A DNA stretch of 64,000 nt from Streptomyces sp. NRRL S-455 (GCF_000717875.1 NZ_JOCT01000008.1:112741-176740), one strand, 5' to 3'. Positions 1-8,642 are shown, numbered from the stretch's first letter. A program made the numbers and translations. Notes: generated by a model not told the origin, from the letters alone.

Positions 1-1
1 C

Positions 2-346
2 GGCCTGGAGTGCCGCGCCGGTCCGGGGCATCTGAGGATCACGGCCCAGGACGTGGGCAACGAGGCGCGCATCACCGTGGAGGACGACGGTGTGGGCATG
101 GATCCCGAGCGGCTGGCGGACACACTCAGGGGCGAGACCAAGCCGTTCGCCGACGTGCCCTCGGGCTCCGACAGACGCCGCGAGCCGGGCATCGGACTGC
201 GGAACGTCGATGTCCGGCTCCGGCATGTCTACGGCGACGCCTACGGGCTGGTGGTGGAGACCGCACCGGGTGCCGGAACGAAGGTGCGGGTGCGGGTGCC
301 GAAGTTCCATCCGCACGCCGTTCAGGAGGGGCCGGACGACAGCTGA
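2..346 (+). CDS. Sensor histidine kinase, C-terminal end only
   Basis: This is the last 114 codons of a gene that starts before the window. It holds the end of a GHKL-type ATP-binding domain: an asparagine-poor first part, then a G1 box (EDDGVGM) and a G2 box (GIGLRNVDVRL), followed by the closing strand TKVRVRVPKF. The GIGLRN form and the LytTR-type regulator 81 bases downstream point to the LytS family of sensor kinases, which phosphorylate LytTR regulators. The sensing part is not visible, so the signal cannot be read. Kinase, regulator and transporter genes run in one direction with short gaps and probably form one transcription unit. Confidence 0.85.
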   Translation, partial: GLECRAGPGHLRITAQDVGNEARITVEDDGVGMDPERLADTLRGETKPFADVPSGSDRRREPGIGLRNVDVRLRHVYGDAYGLVVETAPGAGTKVRVRVPKFHPHAVQEGPDDS

Positions 347-426
347 CCGCAATCATGCACATCCGGCGTGTATCGGGCATCCGATCAGGGTTCCGCTCTC
401 CGCGCGGCGCTGGTTACGCTCACAGT

Positions 427-1374
427 GTGCTCCATGTTCTCGCGGTTGACGACGAGGAGCCGGCGCTGGAGGAACTGGCCTATCTGCTCCGTCGCGACCC
501 GCACGTGGCGGAGGTGCGAACGGCCAACGACGGCACCGAGGCGCTCCTCGACATCGATCGGACCCTGGGTGCGGGACGGCCGCTCGACGCCGTCTTCCTC
601 GACATAGGCATGCCCGACCTGGACGGCGTGTCCATCGCCCGCCTGATCTCCCGCTTCGCCGAGCCGCCGCGGGTCGTGTTCGTGACCGCGCACGAGGACT
701 ACGCGGTGGACGCGTTCTCCTTGCACGCCGCCGACTACGTGCTCAAACCGGTCGACCCGCAACGCCTGGCCGAGGCGGTGCGCCGGGTCGCGGACGAGAA
801 GCCGAGCGAGCCGGGGGAGTCGGGCGAGCAGGGCGAGCAGGGCGATGGCACCGCGCGGCAGGAAGCCGCGCAGGCCGCCGCGCCGCCCGCCGACGAGGTC
901 ATCTGCGTGGAACTGGGCGGAGTGACGCGCTTCCTGCGCCGCAGCGAGGTGCTCTACGCCGAGGCCCAGGGCGACTACGCGCGCCTGCACTCCTCATCGG
1001 GCACCCACCTGGTGCGGACGTCGCTCACCGCCTTGGAGGAAGGCTGGCGCGACGCGGGATTCATCCGCATTCACCGAGGCTTCCTGGTCGCCGTCGACGC
1101 GGTGAGCGAGATTCGGATCGAGGCCGGGAAGACCTGTGTGCGGCTCGGTGACCAGGTGCTGCCGGTCAGTCGACGTCACGTCCGGCAGGTCAGGGACGCC
1201 CTGGTGCGCCAGGCGCTGGCCCGCCGTCCCGAGGCGAAAGCCACCGGTCCGCCGACGCCCGCCACGGGCACGCCGACACCCACCACCGGTCCGCCGGCGC
1301 ACGGCGGCGGGCTGCCCGGCACCGTCAGACCGCTCATCCAGCGTCCCTTCCACCACCGCGACGGTGTCACATGA
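427..1374 (+). CDS. LytTR-family response regulator
   Basis: A 315-residue two-component regulator. The receiver domain (about 1-120) has acidic residues D8/D9, the phospho-acceptor D59 in LDIGMPD, T87 and K107 in YVLKPVDP. A charged Gly/Glu/Gln linker follows (about 120-150). A LytTR DNA-binding domain lies at about 155-255, with the typical IRIHRGFLVAVDAV and LPVSRRH segments. The Thr/Pro-rich tail looks disordered. I chose the GTG at 427 because the receiver homology starts at once; longer reading upstream has no family resemblance. In E. coli, LytS/LytTR pairs such as BtsSR and YpdAB sense pyruvate and switch on transporters; the symporter downstream suggests a comparable role here, by inference. 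Confidence 0.9.
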   Translation: MLHVLAVDDEEPALEELAYLLRRDPHVAEVRTANDGTEALLDIDRTLGAGRPLDAVFLDIGMPDLDGVSIARLISRFAEPPRVVFVTAHEDYAVDAFSLHAADYVLKPVDPQRLAEAVRRVADEKPSEPGESGEQGEQGDGTARQEAAQAAAPPADEVICVELGGVTRFLRRSEVLYAEAQGDYARLHSSSGTHLVRTSLTALEEGWRDAGFIRIHRGFLVAVDAVSEIRIEAGKTCVRLGDQVLPVSRRHVRQVRDALVRQALARRPEAKATGPPTPATGTPTPTTGPPAHGGGLPGTVRPLIQRPFHHRDGVT

Positions 1375-1802
1375 CGGCGGGGCAGGACCGCTCCCGCGGC
1401 GATCCGGGCACCGGCGAGCCACCTCCGCGCCGCGTCACGGTGGCCCACCCCAGGACCCTGGCGGCCCTCGGCAGGGGGGAGCTGGCCACCGGGCACGCGC
1501 CGGTCCACGACGATCTCGGCCGCCAGACCCCGCTGGGCGACATCTACCTCCGCTCCCTGATGCGCAGCCAGCTCCGGCTCGGACTCGCCGTCGTGGGAAC
1601 CCTCGCCCTTGTCCTCGGTTCCCTTCCCTACCTCTTCCTCATGACGCCCGTCCTGCGGGACGGGAGCCTGGCCGGAATCCCCGTGACGTGGCTGGTCATC
1701 GGCGTGGCCGTGTACCCGGTGATCCTCACGCTCGCCCTGGTCTGTGTCCGCCAGGCCCGCAGGAACGAGCGTGACTTCGTCGACCTGATCGACCGCTCAT
1801 GA
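1371..1802 (+). CDS. DUF485-like small membrane protein
   Basis: A 143-residue protein whose ATG overlaps the regulator stop codon (ATGA), so translation is probably coupled. The first 60 residues are hydrophilic and Pro/Arg-rich. Two membrane helices follow, at about 68-90 (LGLAVVGTLALVLGSLPYLF) and 103-125, and then a basic end. Two-helix DUF485 proteins are standard partners encoded before actinobacterial SSS-family acetate or monocarboxylate symporters, and the next gene is such a symporter. I infer a small accessory subunit or assembly helper. The family assignment rests on topology, size and neighbour more than on sequence motifs. Confidence 0.7.
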   Translation: MTAGQDRSRGDPGTGEPPPRRVTVAHPRTLAALGRGELATGHAPVHDDLGRQTPLGDIYLRSLMRSQLRLGLAVVGTLALVLGSLPYLFLMTPVLRDGSLAGIPVTWLVIGVAVYPVILTLALVCVRQARRNERDFVDLIDRS

Positions 1803-1815
1803 GGGGCCCGGCCCC

Positions 1816-3657
1816 GTGAACAGCGTGCAGGCCATCGCGGCCGTCGCTCTGGTGTCCGTCGCCACGGCCCTGTTCAGCGTGTACGGACTGCGCCCGGGAC
1901 GGGCCACATCCGACTTCTACGTCGCCTCGCGGGCCGTCTCGCCCTTCCGTAACGCCTCGGCGATCGGTGGCGAGTACCTCTCCGCCGCCTCCTTCCTCGG
2001 CGTCGCCGGGCTGGTGCTGGCCTACGGCGCGGACATGCTGTGGTTCGGCGTCGGGTACACCGCCGGATATCTGGTGCTCCTGGCCTTCGTCGCCGCCCCG
2101 CTGCGCCGTTCCGGCGCCTACACCGTCCCCGACTTCGCCGAGGCGCGTCTGGAGTCCGTTCGGGTGCGCCGCCTGACGGCGCTGCTGGTGGTGCTCACCG
2201 GGTGGCTTTACATGCTGCCGCAACTGCAGGGAGCCGGACTGACACTGCGTACCGTCACCTCCGCCCCGCTGTGGGTGGGTCCGGTGGTCGTGACCACCGT
2301 GGTGATGATCACCGTCGCGTCGGGCGGGATGCGCAGCGTCACCTTCGTGCAGGCCTTCCAGTACTGGCTCAAGCTCACCGCGCTCGCCATCCCCGTGATC
2401 TTCCTGCTGCTGGCCTGGCGTGCCGACGGAGCCCCGTGGCCGAGTGCCGACACTCCGCCGCGGTTCCGGGAGACGACGACCGTGTCCGTGCAGCAGGCCG
2501 TGCGCGTGGAGGTGGACGAACCCGTGACCGTGACGGTGAGCGGCAGCCTCGAAGGGCGTCAACTCGACGACACGACGGTACGGCTCGCCGAAGGGGAGCA
2601 CCGGATCGGCGAAGAGACGGAGGTGGAGTTCCCCGCCGGAGCCGACGTCCCGCACACCGTGGGGCAGGAGCCGCTGGAGGGCAATGACTGGTCCCAGCCG
2701 CTGTCGGCGATCAGCCATCCCGTGTACGGGACGTATTCGCTGCTGCTCGCCACCTTGCTGGGCACCATGGGGCTGCCCCATGTGATCGTGCGCTTCTACA
2801 CCAATCCCGACGGGGCGGCCGCCCGCCGCACCACGTGGGTCGTCCTGTGGCTGCTCGGCGCCTTCTATGTGATGCCCCCGGTCTACGGGGCACTGGGCCG
2901 CCTGTACACCCCTGAGCTGCTCATGACCGGCCGCACCGACGCGTCCGTGCTGCTGCTGCCCACCCAACTCGTCGGCGGGACCGTCGGCACGTTGCTGGGC
3001 ACGCTGGTCACCGCGGGCGCGTTCGCGGCGTTTCTGTCGACGGCCTCCGGCCTGACCGTCTCGGTCGCCGGTGTCCTCGGTCAGGAGCTGGACCATGTGC
3101 GGGCACACATCAGAGCCCGGCTTGCGCGTCGGCGCACGCTGGTCGCCGGACCGCGCCGGGGGAACGCGAGGGGCACGCTCCGGGCGGAGGGCCGCGGGGA
3201 CATTCTGCGCCTGCGGCTCGCCGGAGTGGCTGCCGCGGGTGTGCCGTGCCTGCTCTCGCTGGCCGTGGTCCACCGTCCGGTGGCGGATGTGGTCGTGCTG
3301 GCGTTCGCGGTGGCCGCCTCGTCGTTCTGGCCGCTGCTGTTGCTCGGCATCTGGTGGCGTGGCCTGACTCCGCAGGGTGCGGTGGCGGGGCTGCTGGTCG
3401 GTGGGGGCGCCACGATCGGTGCGGTGGCCCTCACCATCGTCGGCCACCCGTTCGGCGGCTGGCCGGGGGCCCTGCTGAGCCGCCCTGCGGCCTGGAGTGT
3501 GCCGCTCGCCTTCGCGGTGATGATCGGGACCTCCCTGCTGACCCGGCGCAGCATCCCTCGCGGCACCGCCCGTATCCTCGTCCGCCTCCACGCGCCCGAG
3601 GGGCTGGTGCTGCCCCGCCGGGACTCGGCGGCCCGTGACCGCGGACGCTGGAAGTGA
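1816..3657 (+). CDS. Sodium/solute symporter (SSS family), ActP-like
   Basis: A 613-residue polytopic membrane protein starting with GTG after a purine-rich site. It has the SSS features: an N-terminal helix, then DFYVASRAVSPFRNASAIGGEYLSAAS-type residues that carry the sodium and substrate sites, then the G-x-x-M-x-S-V-T-F-V-Q segment of helix 5. About 90 mostly hydrophilic residues (about 205-295) are inserted between membrane helices and would form an external loop. Actinobacterial cation/acetate symporters carry a similar insertion. Probable substrates are acetate, pyruvate or another short carboxylate taken up with sodium; the exact one cannot be read. It is the last gene of the two-component/transport unit and converges on the anti-sigma-type gene 38 bases away. 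Confidence 0.88.
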   Translation: MNSVQAIAAVALVSVATALFSVYGLRPGRATSDFYVASRAVSPFRNASAIGGEYLSAASFLGVAGLVLAYGADMLWFGVGYTAGYLVLLAFVAAPLRRSGAYTVPDFAEARLESVRVRRLTALLVVLTGWLYMLPQLQGAGLTLRTVTSAPLWVGPVVVTTVVMITVASGGMRSVTFVQAFQYWLKLTALAIPVIFLLLAWRADGAPWPSADTPPRFRETTTVSVQQAVRVEVDEPVTVTVSGSLEGRQLDDTTVRLAEGEHRIGEETEVEFPAGADVPHTVGQEPLEGNDWSQPLSAISHPVYGTYSLLLATLLGTMGLPHVIVRFYTNPDGAAARRTTWVVLWLLGAFYVMPPVYGALGRLYTPELLMTGRTDASVLLLPTQLVGGTVGTLLGTLVTAGAFAAFLSTASGLTVSVAGVLGQELDHVRAHIRARLARRRTLVAGPRRGNARGTLRAEGRGDILRLRLAGVAAAGVPCLLSLAVVHRPVADVVVLAFAVAASSFWPLLLLGIWWRGLTPQGAVAGLLVGGGATIGAVALTIVGHPFGGWPGALLSRPAAWSVPLAFAVMIGTSLLTRRSIPRGTARILVRLHAPEGLVLPRRDSAARDRGRWK

Positions 3658-3695
3658 GGCCGTGACGATCCACCGGTCCCCGACCAGCGTGTCCG

Positions 3696-4199
3696 CTAGG
3701 CGGCGCCGGTTTCGGGCTCGTGCTCGGGAGCGTCGACGGCCAGTGTGGCCCAGACGAGCTTTCCGCCGTGGCCGGTGGCGGTGCCCCAGCGGCTGGCCAG
3801 GCACTGGAGGATGTACAGGCCGCGGCCGTGTTCGTCCGAGGACGCGGGGGACGCCACCTCGGGCATCGCCTCGGCCGGGCACTCGTCGGTGACGGTGATC
3901 AGCAACTGCGGGTCCGTGGCGGTACCGCACTTGGCGAGGTGCACCATGATCGTTTCGGCGAGGCCGTAGAGCACGGCGTTGGTCACCAGCTCGGAGGTGA
4001 TCAGAGTGGCGTCGTCCACCAGGTGGTCCAGGTCCCAGCACCGTAGATGGGCCGCGACCTGCCGACGGGCAGTAGAGATGTGTTCCGGATCGGCGGCCAG
4101 GGCGAGACCGACGCGGGTGGGGACCGACTGTTTGCCCCAGGCAGCGGCGGCCGGCGCGGACGGCCAGGACACCGGTTCGGCTGCGATGGTGGTGGACAT
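3696..4199 (-). CDS. RsbW-like ATP-binding protein (anti-sigma type)
   Basis: A 167-residue stand-alone HATPase domain of the kind Streptomyces has in dozens. The N box is ELVTNAVLYG, the G1 box TVTDECP and the G2 box DEHGRGLYILQCLA. An N-terminal 35 residues rich in Ala and Pro and a short acidic tail flank the domain. Relatives either phosphorylate anti-anti-sigma factors or simply bind sigma factors; many are orphans of unknown target. No anti-anti-sigma gene adjoins. The ATG at 4199 is preceded by GGGAAGGA. A regular repeat array lies 146-214 bases upstream (see 4345-4413). Confidence 0.85.
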   Translation of the reverse strand: MSTTIAAEPVSWPSAPAAAAWGKQSVPTRVGLALAADPEHISTARRQVAAHLRCWDLDHLVDDATLITSELVTNAVLYGLAETIMVHLAKCGTATDPQLLITVTDECPAEAMPEVASPASSDEHGRGLYILQCLASRWGTATGHGGKLVWATLAVDAPEHEPETGAA

Positions 4200-4344
4200 G
4201 ACGGGGTCCTTCCCTGCAGCGGCGGTCGGCCTAGGAGTTTCTGCGCCAACTGTTTTCGAGATGGAGGTCTGCTCAGTTCGGTTCGTGCTTTGTGTCTACA
4301 CCGATCGCGGCGGCCTGTGTCCCCCTCCGGAACCCCGGGCATGC

Positions 4345-4413
4345 CGAACGGACACCTCCATGCGACGAACGGACCGGCACGTGCGCCGAACGGTAGCCGT
4401 GGACGACGAACGA
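4345..4413. repeat. Four CGAACGG direct repeats at 21-bp spacing
   Basis: Copies start at 4345, 4366, 4387 and 4407: three are exact CGAACGG and the last is CGAACGA. The base pair before each is GC or GA, giving a consensus G-[AC]-CGAACGG-A. The steps of 21, 21 and 20 bp equal two helical turns, so all copies face the same side of the DNA. This looks like a multi-site operator rather than coding sequence. The bases 4200-4344 and 4414-4775 on either side hold no gene I can support. Confidence 0.5.
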
Positions 4414-4775
4414 CGTGTCTCGTGGTCGGCCCGGCGCGTTGTGCTCGGGCCGACACGTGCCCTATCGCCCATGCCACAGCGTCGGCGGCCGACCTCGGGC
4501 GCCCTCACACGGCCCAGGGGCGGGCCGGCGATGATCATTCGGTGGCACCGGTCGAGGGTTTGCTCCGCTCCTACTCCTCAGCGCAGGACTGACCGCCTCG
4601 CTGCGCCTCGCCCATACCGCACTCCTGGCCGATCCTGATCGTCACCCAGTCGGCGTCAGCCCGACTCTCAGAGTGGATCTTCCGCCTGCCTCAGTGTCCA
4701 GCTGCGCTGTTCGCCCACCACTCTGCATCGGTGGGACGTTCCTCGTTCACTCCCGCCCGAAGCAACGTGTCGAAC

Positions 4776-5307
4776 ACATATCCCGCGAGCAGCGTGGCAT
4801 CCTCAACGGCGTCCGGCCCTACCTCACCAGCGACGTCCTGGACCTGGAGGCCGCTCGGCTCGTAGCCGGTGCCGCCGGAGTCGAAGACCCGACCGCCGTA
4901 GCGGCACTGGCGCTTTCAGGTCGTCAGCTCCCGCCGTGGCCTGACACCGTGTCGGGGCTCGCCCGACTCGCCGAACGGTTCCCGCTGATCGGCCTCTCCA
5001 ACGCTGGCCGGATGGCGCTCCTCGGGCTCAACGCCCACGCCGGACCGCGCTGGCACCAGGCGTTGTCCGCCGAAGAAGCACGGACTTACAAGCCGTCGCT
5101 GCCCACGCCTGGGATCTGCGCGGAGCGCAGGGCATCGGCATGCGCACCGCCTATGTCGCTCGCCCCGTTGGCGACCCTCCCGCATCCTCGGACCGGTTCG
5201 ATCCGCACGCCGACGACCTGGATGACTTGGCCGAACAACTCGACGTCGTCCAGCGCCGTGACCGTGAAGGGTGGTTCCCGGACGGTGACGGGGGCGGGGG
5301 GAGTTGA
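4776..5307 (+). pseudogene. Decayed haloacid dehalogenase (HAD type II)
   Basis: The first frame shows the middle of a type II 2-haloacid dehalogenase: an internal LPPWPDTVSGLARL segment, FPLIGLSNAG and LSAEEARTYKP. Directly after YKP (base 5095) the homology continues in another frame with VAAHAWDLRGAQGIGMRTAYVARP and a C-terminal tail to a TGA at 5305-5307. In intact relatives about 25 residues lie between YKP and VAAHAWD. So an internal deletion has both removed them and shifted the frame. The N-terminal nucleophile motif (DxxxT) is also not recognisable, so the 5 prime end is decayed too. No function is expected. Confidence 0.7.
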
Positions 5308-5454
5308 CGGCACGCAGCACCCTCGCCGTCTTGGTGCCGGGCGGGGCGGTGGAGTCGCAGCAGGCAGTCCGCGCGGCAGCAGGTCCGGGCAGCAAGCGGT
5401 GACCGCGAAGTCAAGTGGCCTCGCGGCGCCGGGTTGGTCGGGCTGCGAGGGGGC

Positions 5455-5483
5455 CGCCCCGCACGGTACTGCCGTACGGGGCG
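5455..5483 (-). terminator. Hairpin terminator after the lipase gene
   Basis: CGCCCCG-c-ACGG pairs with CCGT-a-CGGGGCG around a 5-base loop, with one mismatch. It lies 16 bases beyond the stop codon of the minus-strand hydrolase. Confidence 0.6.
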
Positions 5484-5498
5484 CTCCCGGCGAGCCGG

Positions 5499-6827
5499 TC
5501 AGAGCGGGCAGGTGTCCATCCAGCGGGTGACCAGGGACGTGTCGTTCTTGTCGGCCTCACGTGCGGGGCCGCACAGGAACGGGGTGAAGCGGGTGTCGGC
5601 TCGCAGCCAGTAGCTGAGGAACGACACGATCCACTTGCCCTGCTTGGCCTTGTTGCCGGAGCCCGTCATCGGGCACAGGTGGTCGCCCGGAACCTCGATG
5701 TAGAGCTTCTCGGCCTGCGCCATGGAGTTGTACCAGGGCACGGCGTAGCTGTTGCCGTGGGCGACGGGGTCGCTCTGGCAGGTCAGGAAGAACGTGGGGT
5801 CGGTGACCCCGGAGAAGTCCACGCTCGGGTAGTACGGGGCGGTGGGCACGCCCGCCCGGAATCGGGAGTCGTCCCGGAGGGCCGCCATGACACCACCGCC
5901 GCCCATCGAGTGCCCGACCGCGCCCAGCGTGCCGTTGACCTTCCCCGAGACCGGGTTGCCGGGGGCGTTGCCCAGAGCGAGCAACTGGGTGCCGGCGGCC
6001 GTGATCTGGCGTCCGCGTGAGGCGGGATCGTCGGTGAGCGTGGTGGTTCCGACGTTGAGGACGACGAAGCCCCAGGAAGCGAGACGGGGGGCGAGCCACT
6101 GGAGGTTCTGCTGGGTGCCCTGGTATCCCGGCATCAGGACGACACCCGGGTACGGGCCGCCGGCCGTCGGGTAGGTGACCGTGCCGGAGCCGTATCCGCT
6201 CGGGTCGGGGACGGTGTAGGTGGCGGTGGTCAGCGGCCCGGCCGCGGCCTCGAGGGAAGCCGTCGACGGGTCGGGGATCCCATCGCCCGGAGGGGTGCCG
6301 CGGGAGCCGTACACCTGGAACTCCCACAGCGAGTAGCCGAAGGCGGTGCCGCGCTGGGTGCCGTGGACGCGGACGTACCGGCCGTTGCCGTTCACGTCGA
6401 GGGTCTGCACGCCGCCGGTGCCGGCCGTGGCCGAGTGGATGGTGGTCCAGGCCGTGCCGTCGTCGGAGGTCTGGATCTGGAAGGCGCGGGCGTACGCGGC
6501 CTCCCAGCGCAGCACGACCCGGCTGATGGTGGCGGTGGTGCCCAGGTCGACCGTCAGCCACTGCGGATCGCGGAACGTGCTCGACCAGCGGGTTCCGGTG
6601 TCGCCGTCCACGGCCGCCGACGCGGGCGTGGACGCTTTCTCGGTGGACGAGGCGGTCGCCGGCCGGCCTTGGGACAGTAAGTCGGCGGCGGCCGCGGGTG
6701 GGGCGGCGACGGTCAGCAGGGTCAGTGCCAGGCCGATGGTGGTCGTCAGGGCGATCAGCGCCGTCACGGCACGGGGCCGGGTCCGTGGCGGCGCGGTCGT
6801 GCCGGTCGGGGGGCGGGATGGACGCAT
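5499..6827 (-). CDS. Secreted polyester-hydrolase-like lipase with discoidin domain
   Basis: A 442-residue exported enzyme. A signal peptide (about 1-48, ending APPAAAA) is followed by an F5/8 type C (discoidin, CBM32-like) domain at about 50-185 (SQGRPATASSTEK, DGDTGTRWSS, SLWEFQVYGS), a short linker, and an alpha/beta hydrolase of the cutinase/PET-hydrolase family. The nucleophile S307 lies in GHSMGGG, the acid is D353 (QSDPVA) and the base H383 (GDHLCP). Cysteines near residue 351 and at the C-terminus could form the family disulfides. Known relatives cleave triacylglycerols, cutin and synthetic polyesters. The extra binding domain suggests attachment to a carbohydrate or polymer surface (inference). 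The ATG at 6827 follows GGAGG. Confidence 0.85.
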   Translation of the reverse strand: MRPSRPPTGTTAPPRTRPRAVTALIALTTTIGLALTLLTVAAPPAAAADLLSQGRPATASSTEKASTPASAAVDGDTGTRWSSTFRDPQWLTVDLGTTATISRVVLRWEAAYARAFQIQTSDDGTAWTTIHSATAGTGGVQTLDVNGNGRYVRVHGTQRGTAFGYSLWEFQVYGSRGTPPGDGIPDPSTASLEAAAGPLTTATYTVPDPSGYGSGTVTYPTAGGPYPGVVLMPGYQGTQQNLQWLAPRLASWGFVVLNVGTTTLTDDPASRGRQITAAGTQLLALGNAPGNPVSGKVNGTLGAVGHSMGGGGVMAALRDDSRFRAGVPTAPYYPSVDFSGVTDPTFFLTCQSDPVAHGNSYAVPWYNSMAQAEKLYIEVPGDHLCPMTGSGNKAKQGKWIVSFLSYWLRADTRFTPFLCGPAREADKNDTSLVTRWMDTCPL

Positions 6828-6901
6828 TGCTTTACCTCCGGGTAGCGGTGAGAGCGCGGTGACCGGACAGCGAGGTACGCCCGTAGGTGAGGGCGGCAGG
6901 G

Positions 6902-8296
6902 CTAGCGGGACTGGGCGAAGAGCCAGTCGATGACCACGTCGTTCTCGTAGGTCTGGGCCCAGGAGAGGTGTGGGTTCACCGGTGTCGTTCCGGGCGTGTA
7001 GCTCGTGAACAGGATGTGGCTGCGCGTGGCCCGGGCCTGCTTCAGCAGGGCCCGGGCCCGGGCCTCGAACTGTGCCTTCGGCAGGTCGTTGGCCCATTCC
7101 CCCCGGCTGACCCGTGCGCCGGCGGCTTCCAGCGCGTTCATCAGGGTCCAGGTGCCGGGCTTGCCGAACCGGCCCTCCCGGTAGGGGACGATCGGGTCGT
7201 CGACGGAGTGGTCGGCCCAGATCGGGATGTGCGTGATCTTTTCCATCGCGGCCGGGTCGCCCCAGCCTGCCGTGGGCAGGGCGGCCGCGAACTGGGCGGG
7301 CCGCTTCGCCAGCAGGCTGTAGATGCCGCGTCCGCCGGAGGACAGTCCGACGAGGTAGAGCCGGTCCGTGTCCACGTTCCGGGTGTGCTCGCGTACGAAG
7401 GTGTCGATGAGTTCGATCAGCGCGCCCTGGACCCTGGCGTCGGTCCAGTCCGTGCCGTCGGGTCCGTCCATGGGACGGGGCAGGGGGATCTGCGGGGCGA
7501 GGACGAACGCGGGGTCGCGGCGCTGTCGTTCCGGCTTGGCGAAGGTGACAGCGATCCGGTTGGAGGTGAGCTGGGTCATGTTGTTGTCCGCGACCTCGCC
7601 ACCGCCGTGCAGGGTGACGACGAGCGGGTATCGCGTGCGGGTCCGCGGGTTCCGTACGAAGCCCGCGGGCCGGTAGAGCCGGAAGTTCAGAGCGAAGCCC
7701 GTGGAGTCGGTGAAGGAACCGGCGGTGAAGTCGTCGGCCACGGGGGTGATGACGTCGTCGTTCCGGCTCGCGAACGGGCCGGCCACGAGCACCGGTTCAC
7801 CGTTCGGGGCGTGCACGTCCGCGAGCTGTGTGACGGAGTAGGCGCGGTCGAGCGGAAGGGGGTCGGTGCCGGCGGCCCGCGCGTTGGAGTCGTTCGGGTC
7901 GAGTTCGATGATCAGCCGGTCTCCGGGCCGTCCGGGGCGAGAGCGGTCGTCCACTTCGGCCGTGGTGCTGGAGTACACCCGGGTCACCGTTCGAGCCGCT
8001 GTCTGCCCGCCCACGGTGGCCTTCACCTGGAAGGCGGAGGGCGGGACCACTCCGCCGGGTAAGTCGATGCGGTGTGCGTACTGGAGGGCCACGGCTGTCA
8101 CCAGCCAGTTGTTCCTCGGTGTGACCCGGGTGACCAGGTCCGTTCGCAGGACCGGGTTGCGTGCGAAGGCCGCTCGGCGTCCTTCGGATGTGCCTGCCGT
8201 GGTGCCGGCGGCAGCGGCGGGTGCCGTGGTCAGAGCCGGCGCCGCGAGCGCACCCGCGGTGACGGTGAGCGCCGTGCGTCTGCTGATCGCTTTCAT
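6902..8296 (-). CDS. Tat-exported alpha/beta hydrolase with N-terminal Ig-like domain
   Basis: A 464-residue secreted esterase-like protein. The N-terminus (MKAISRRTALTVTAG) is a Tat signal with cleavage near APAAAA. About residues 45-190 look like the Ig-like domain found before some secreted esterases. The C-terminal hydrolase has LVVTLHGGGE (oxyanion region), the nucleophile in GLSSGGRG, DHSVDDPIVP with the likely acid, and a late histidine. It resembles secreted polyhydroxybutyrate or feruloyl-esterase-like enzymes; the substrate is uncertain. It lies 75 bases upstream of the discoidin lipase on the same strand, so the two may be co-expressed. A GGAGGA site precedes the ATG at 8296. Confidence 0.8.
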   Translation of the reverse strand: MKAISRRTALTVTAGALAAPALTTAPAAAAGTTAGTSEGRRAAFARNPVLRTDLVTRVTPRNNWLVTAVALQYAHRIDLPGGVVPPSAFQVKATVGGQTAARTVTRVYSSTTAEVDDRSRPGRPGDRLIIELDPNDSNARAAGTDPLPLDRAYSVTQLADVHAPNGEPVLVAGPFASRNDDVITPVADDFTAGSFTDSTGFALNFRLYRPAGFVRNPRTRTRYPLVVTLHGGGEVADNNMTQLTSNRIAVTFAKPERQRRDPAFVLAPQIPLPRPMDGPDGTDWTDARVQGALIELIDTFVREHTRNVDTDRLYLVGLSSGGRGIYSLLAKRPAQFAAALPTAGWGDPAAMEKITHIPIWADHSVDDPIVPYREGRFGKPGTWTLMNALEAAGARVSRGEWANDLPKAQFEARARALLKQARATRSHILFTSYTPGTTPVNPHLSWAQTYENDVVIDWLFAQSR

Positions 8297-8557
8297 CGGT
8301 ATTCCTCCGTGGATACCCCCGCCTTCAGGCGGAGGGAGGGACGGACCCCTGCGGAGCATGGCGGTGCTCGCGTCCTCGGGGACGGCCTCGGCGGCGGGCG
8401 GGAGCTGGGCGGGTGCGGGCCGAGGTGTTACGCGAGAGTTTCGGAGCATCGGCGGATCGGCGTCCAGCGGCAAACCGAGATCTGTCCATGCGATAAGCGC
8501 ATCAATGCCGGCGGGTGCGCCACAGAGGGTGTGGGGAGGGCGAGTACGCATGGGAAA
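8297..8557. other. Gene-free stretch with a short hairpin near 8315-8336
   Basis: No convincing gene. Next to the hydrolase ribosome site is a compact hairpin, CCCCGCCT-TC-AGGCGGaGGG. It resembles, from memory, the right-end hairpin of IS200/IS605-type elements, but no transposase remnant can be proved. The rest has weak codon bias in every frame. Confidence 0.35.
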
Positions 8558-8587
8558 GGGCGGCACCCGGCAGACCGGATGCCGCCC
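8558..8587 (-). terminator. Hairpin terminator after mscS
   Basis: GGGCGGCA pairs with TGCCGCCC around a 14-base loop, 34 bases beyond the channel gene's stop codon. Confidence 0.65.
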
Positions 8588-8600
8588 TCCGCAGGGCCGT

Positions 8601-8642
8601 TACTTCGTGGTGCTCGTCGGCTACTTCGTGGTGCTCGTCGGC
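8601..8642. repeat. Perfect 21-bp tandem duplication across a stop codon
   Basis: The 21 bases 8601-8621 are repeated exactly at 8622-8642. In the channel gene's direction each copy encodes PTSTTK and each is followed by a stop (TAG after the first, TAA after the second). The duplication therefore leaves the protein unchanged and gives a second stop 21 bases on. Confidence 0.9.

Noticed and set aside
1726..4041. Long open frame on the minus strand opposite the symporter
   Set aside because: Antisense shadow of GC-rich coding DNA; composition is Arg/Pro/Gly-rich with no domain.
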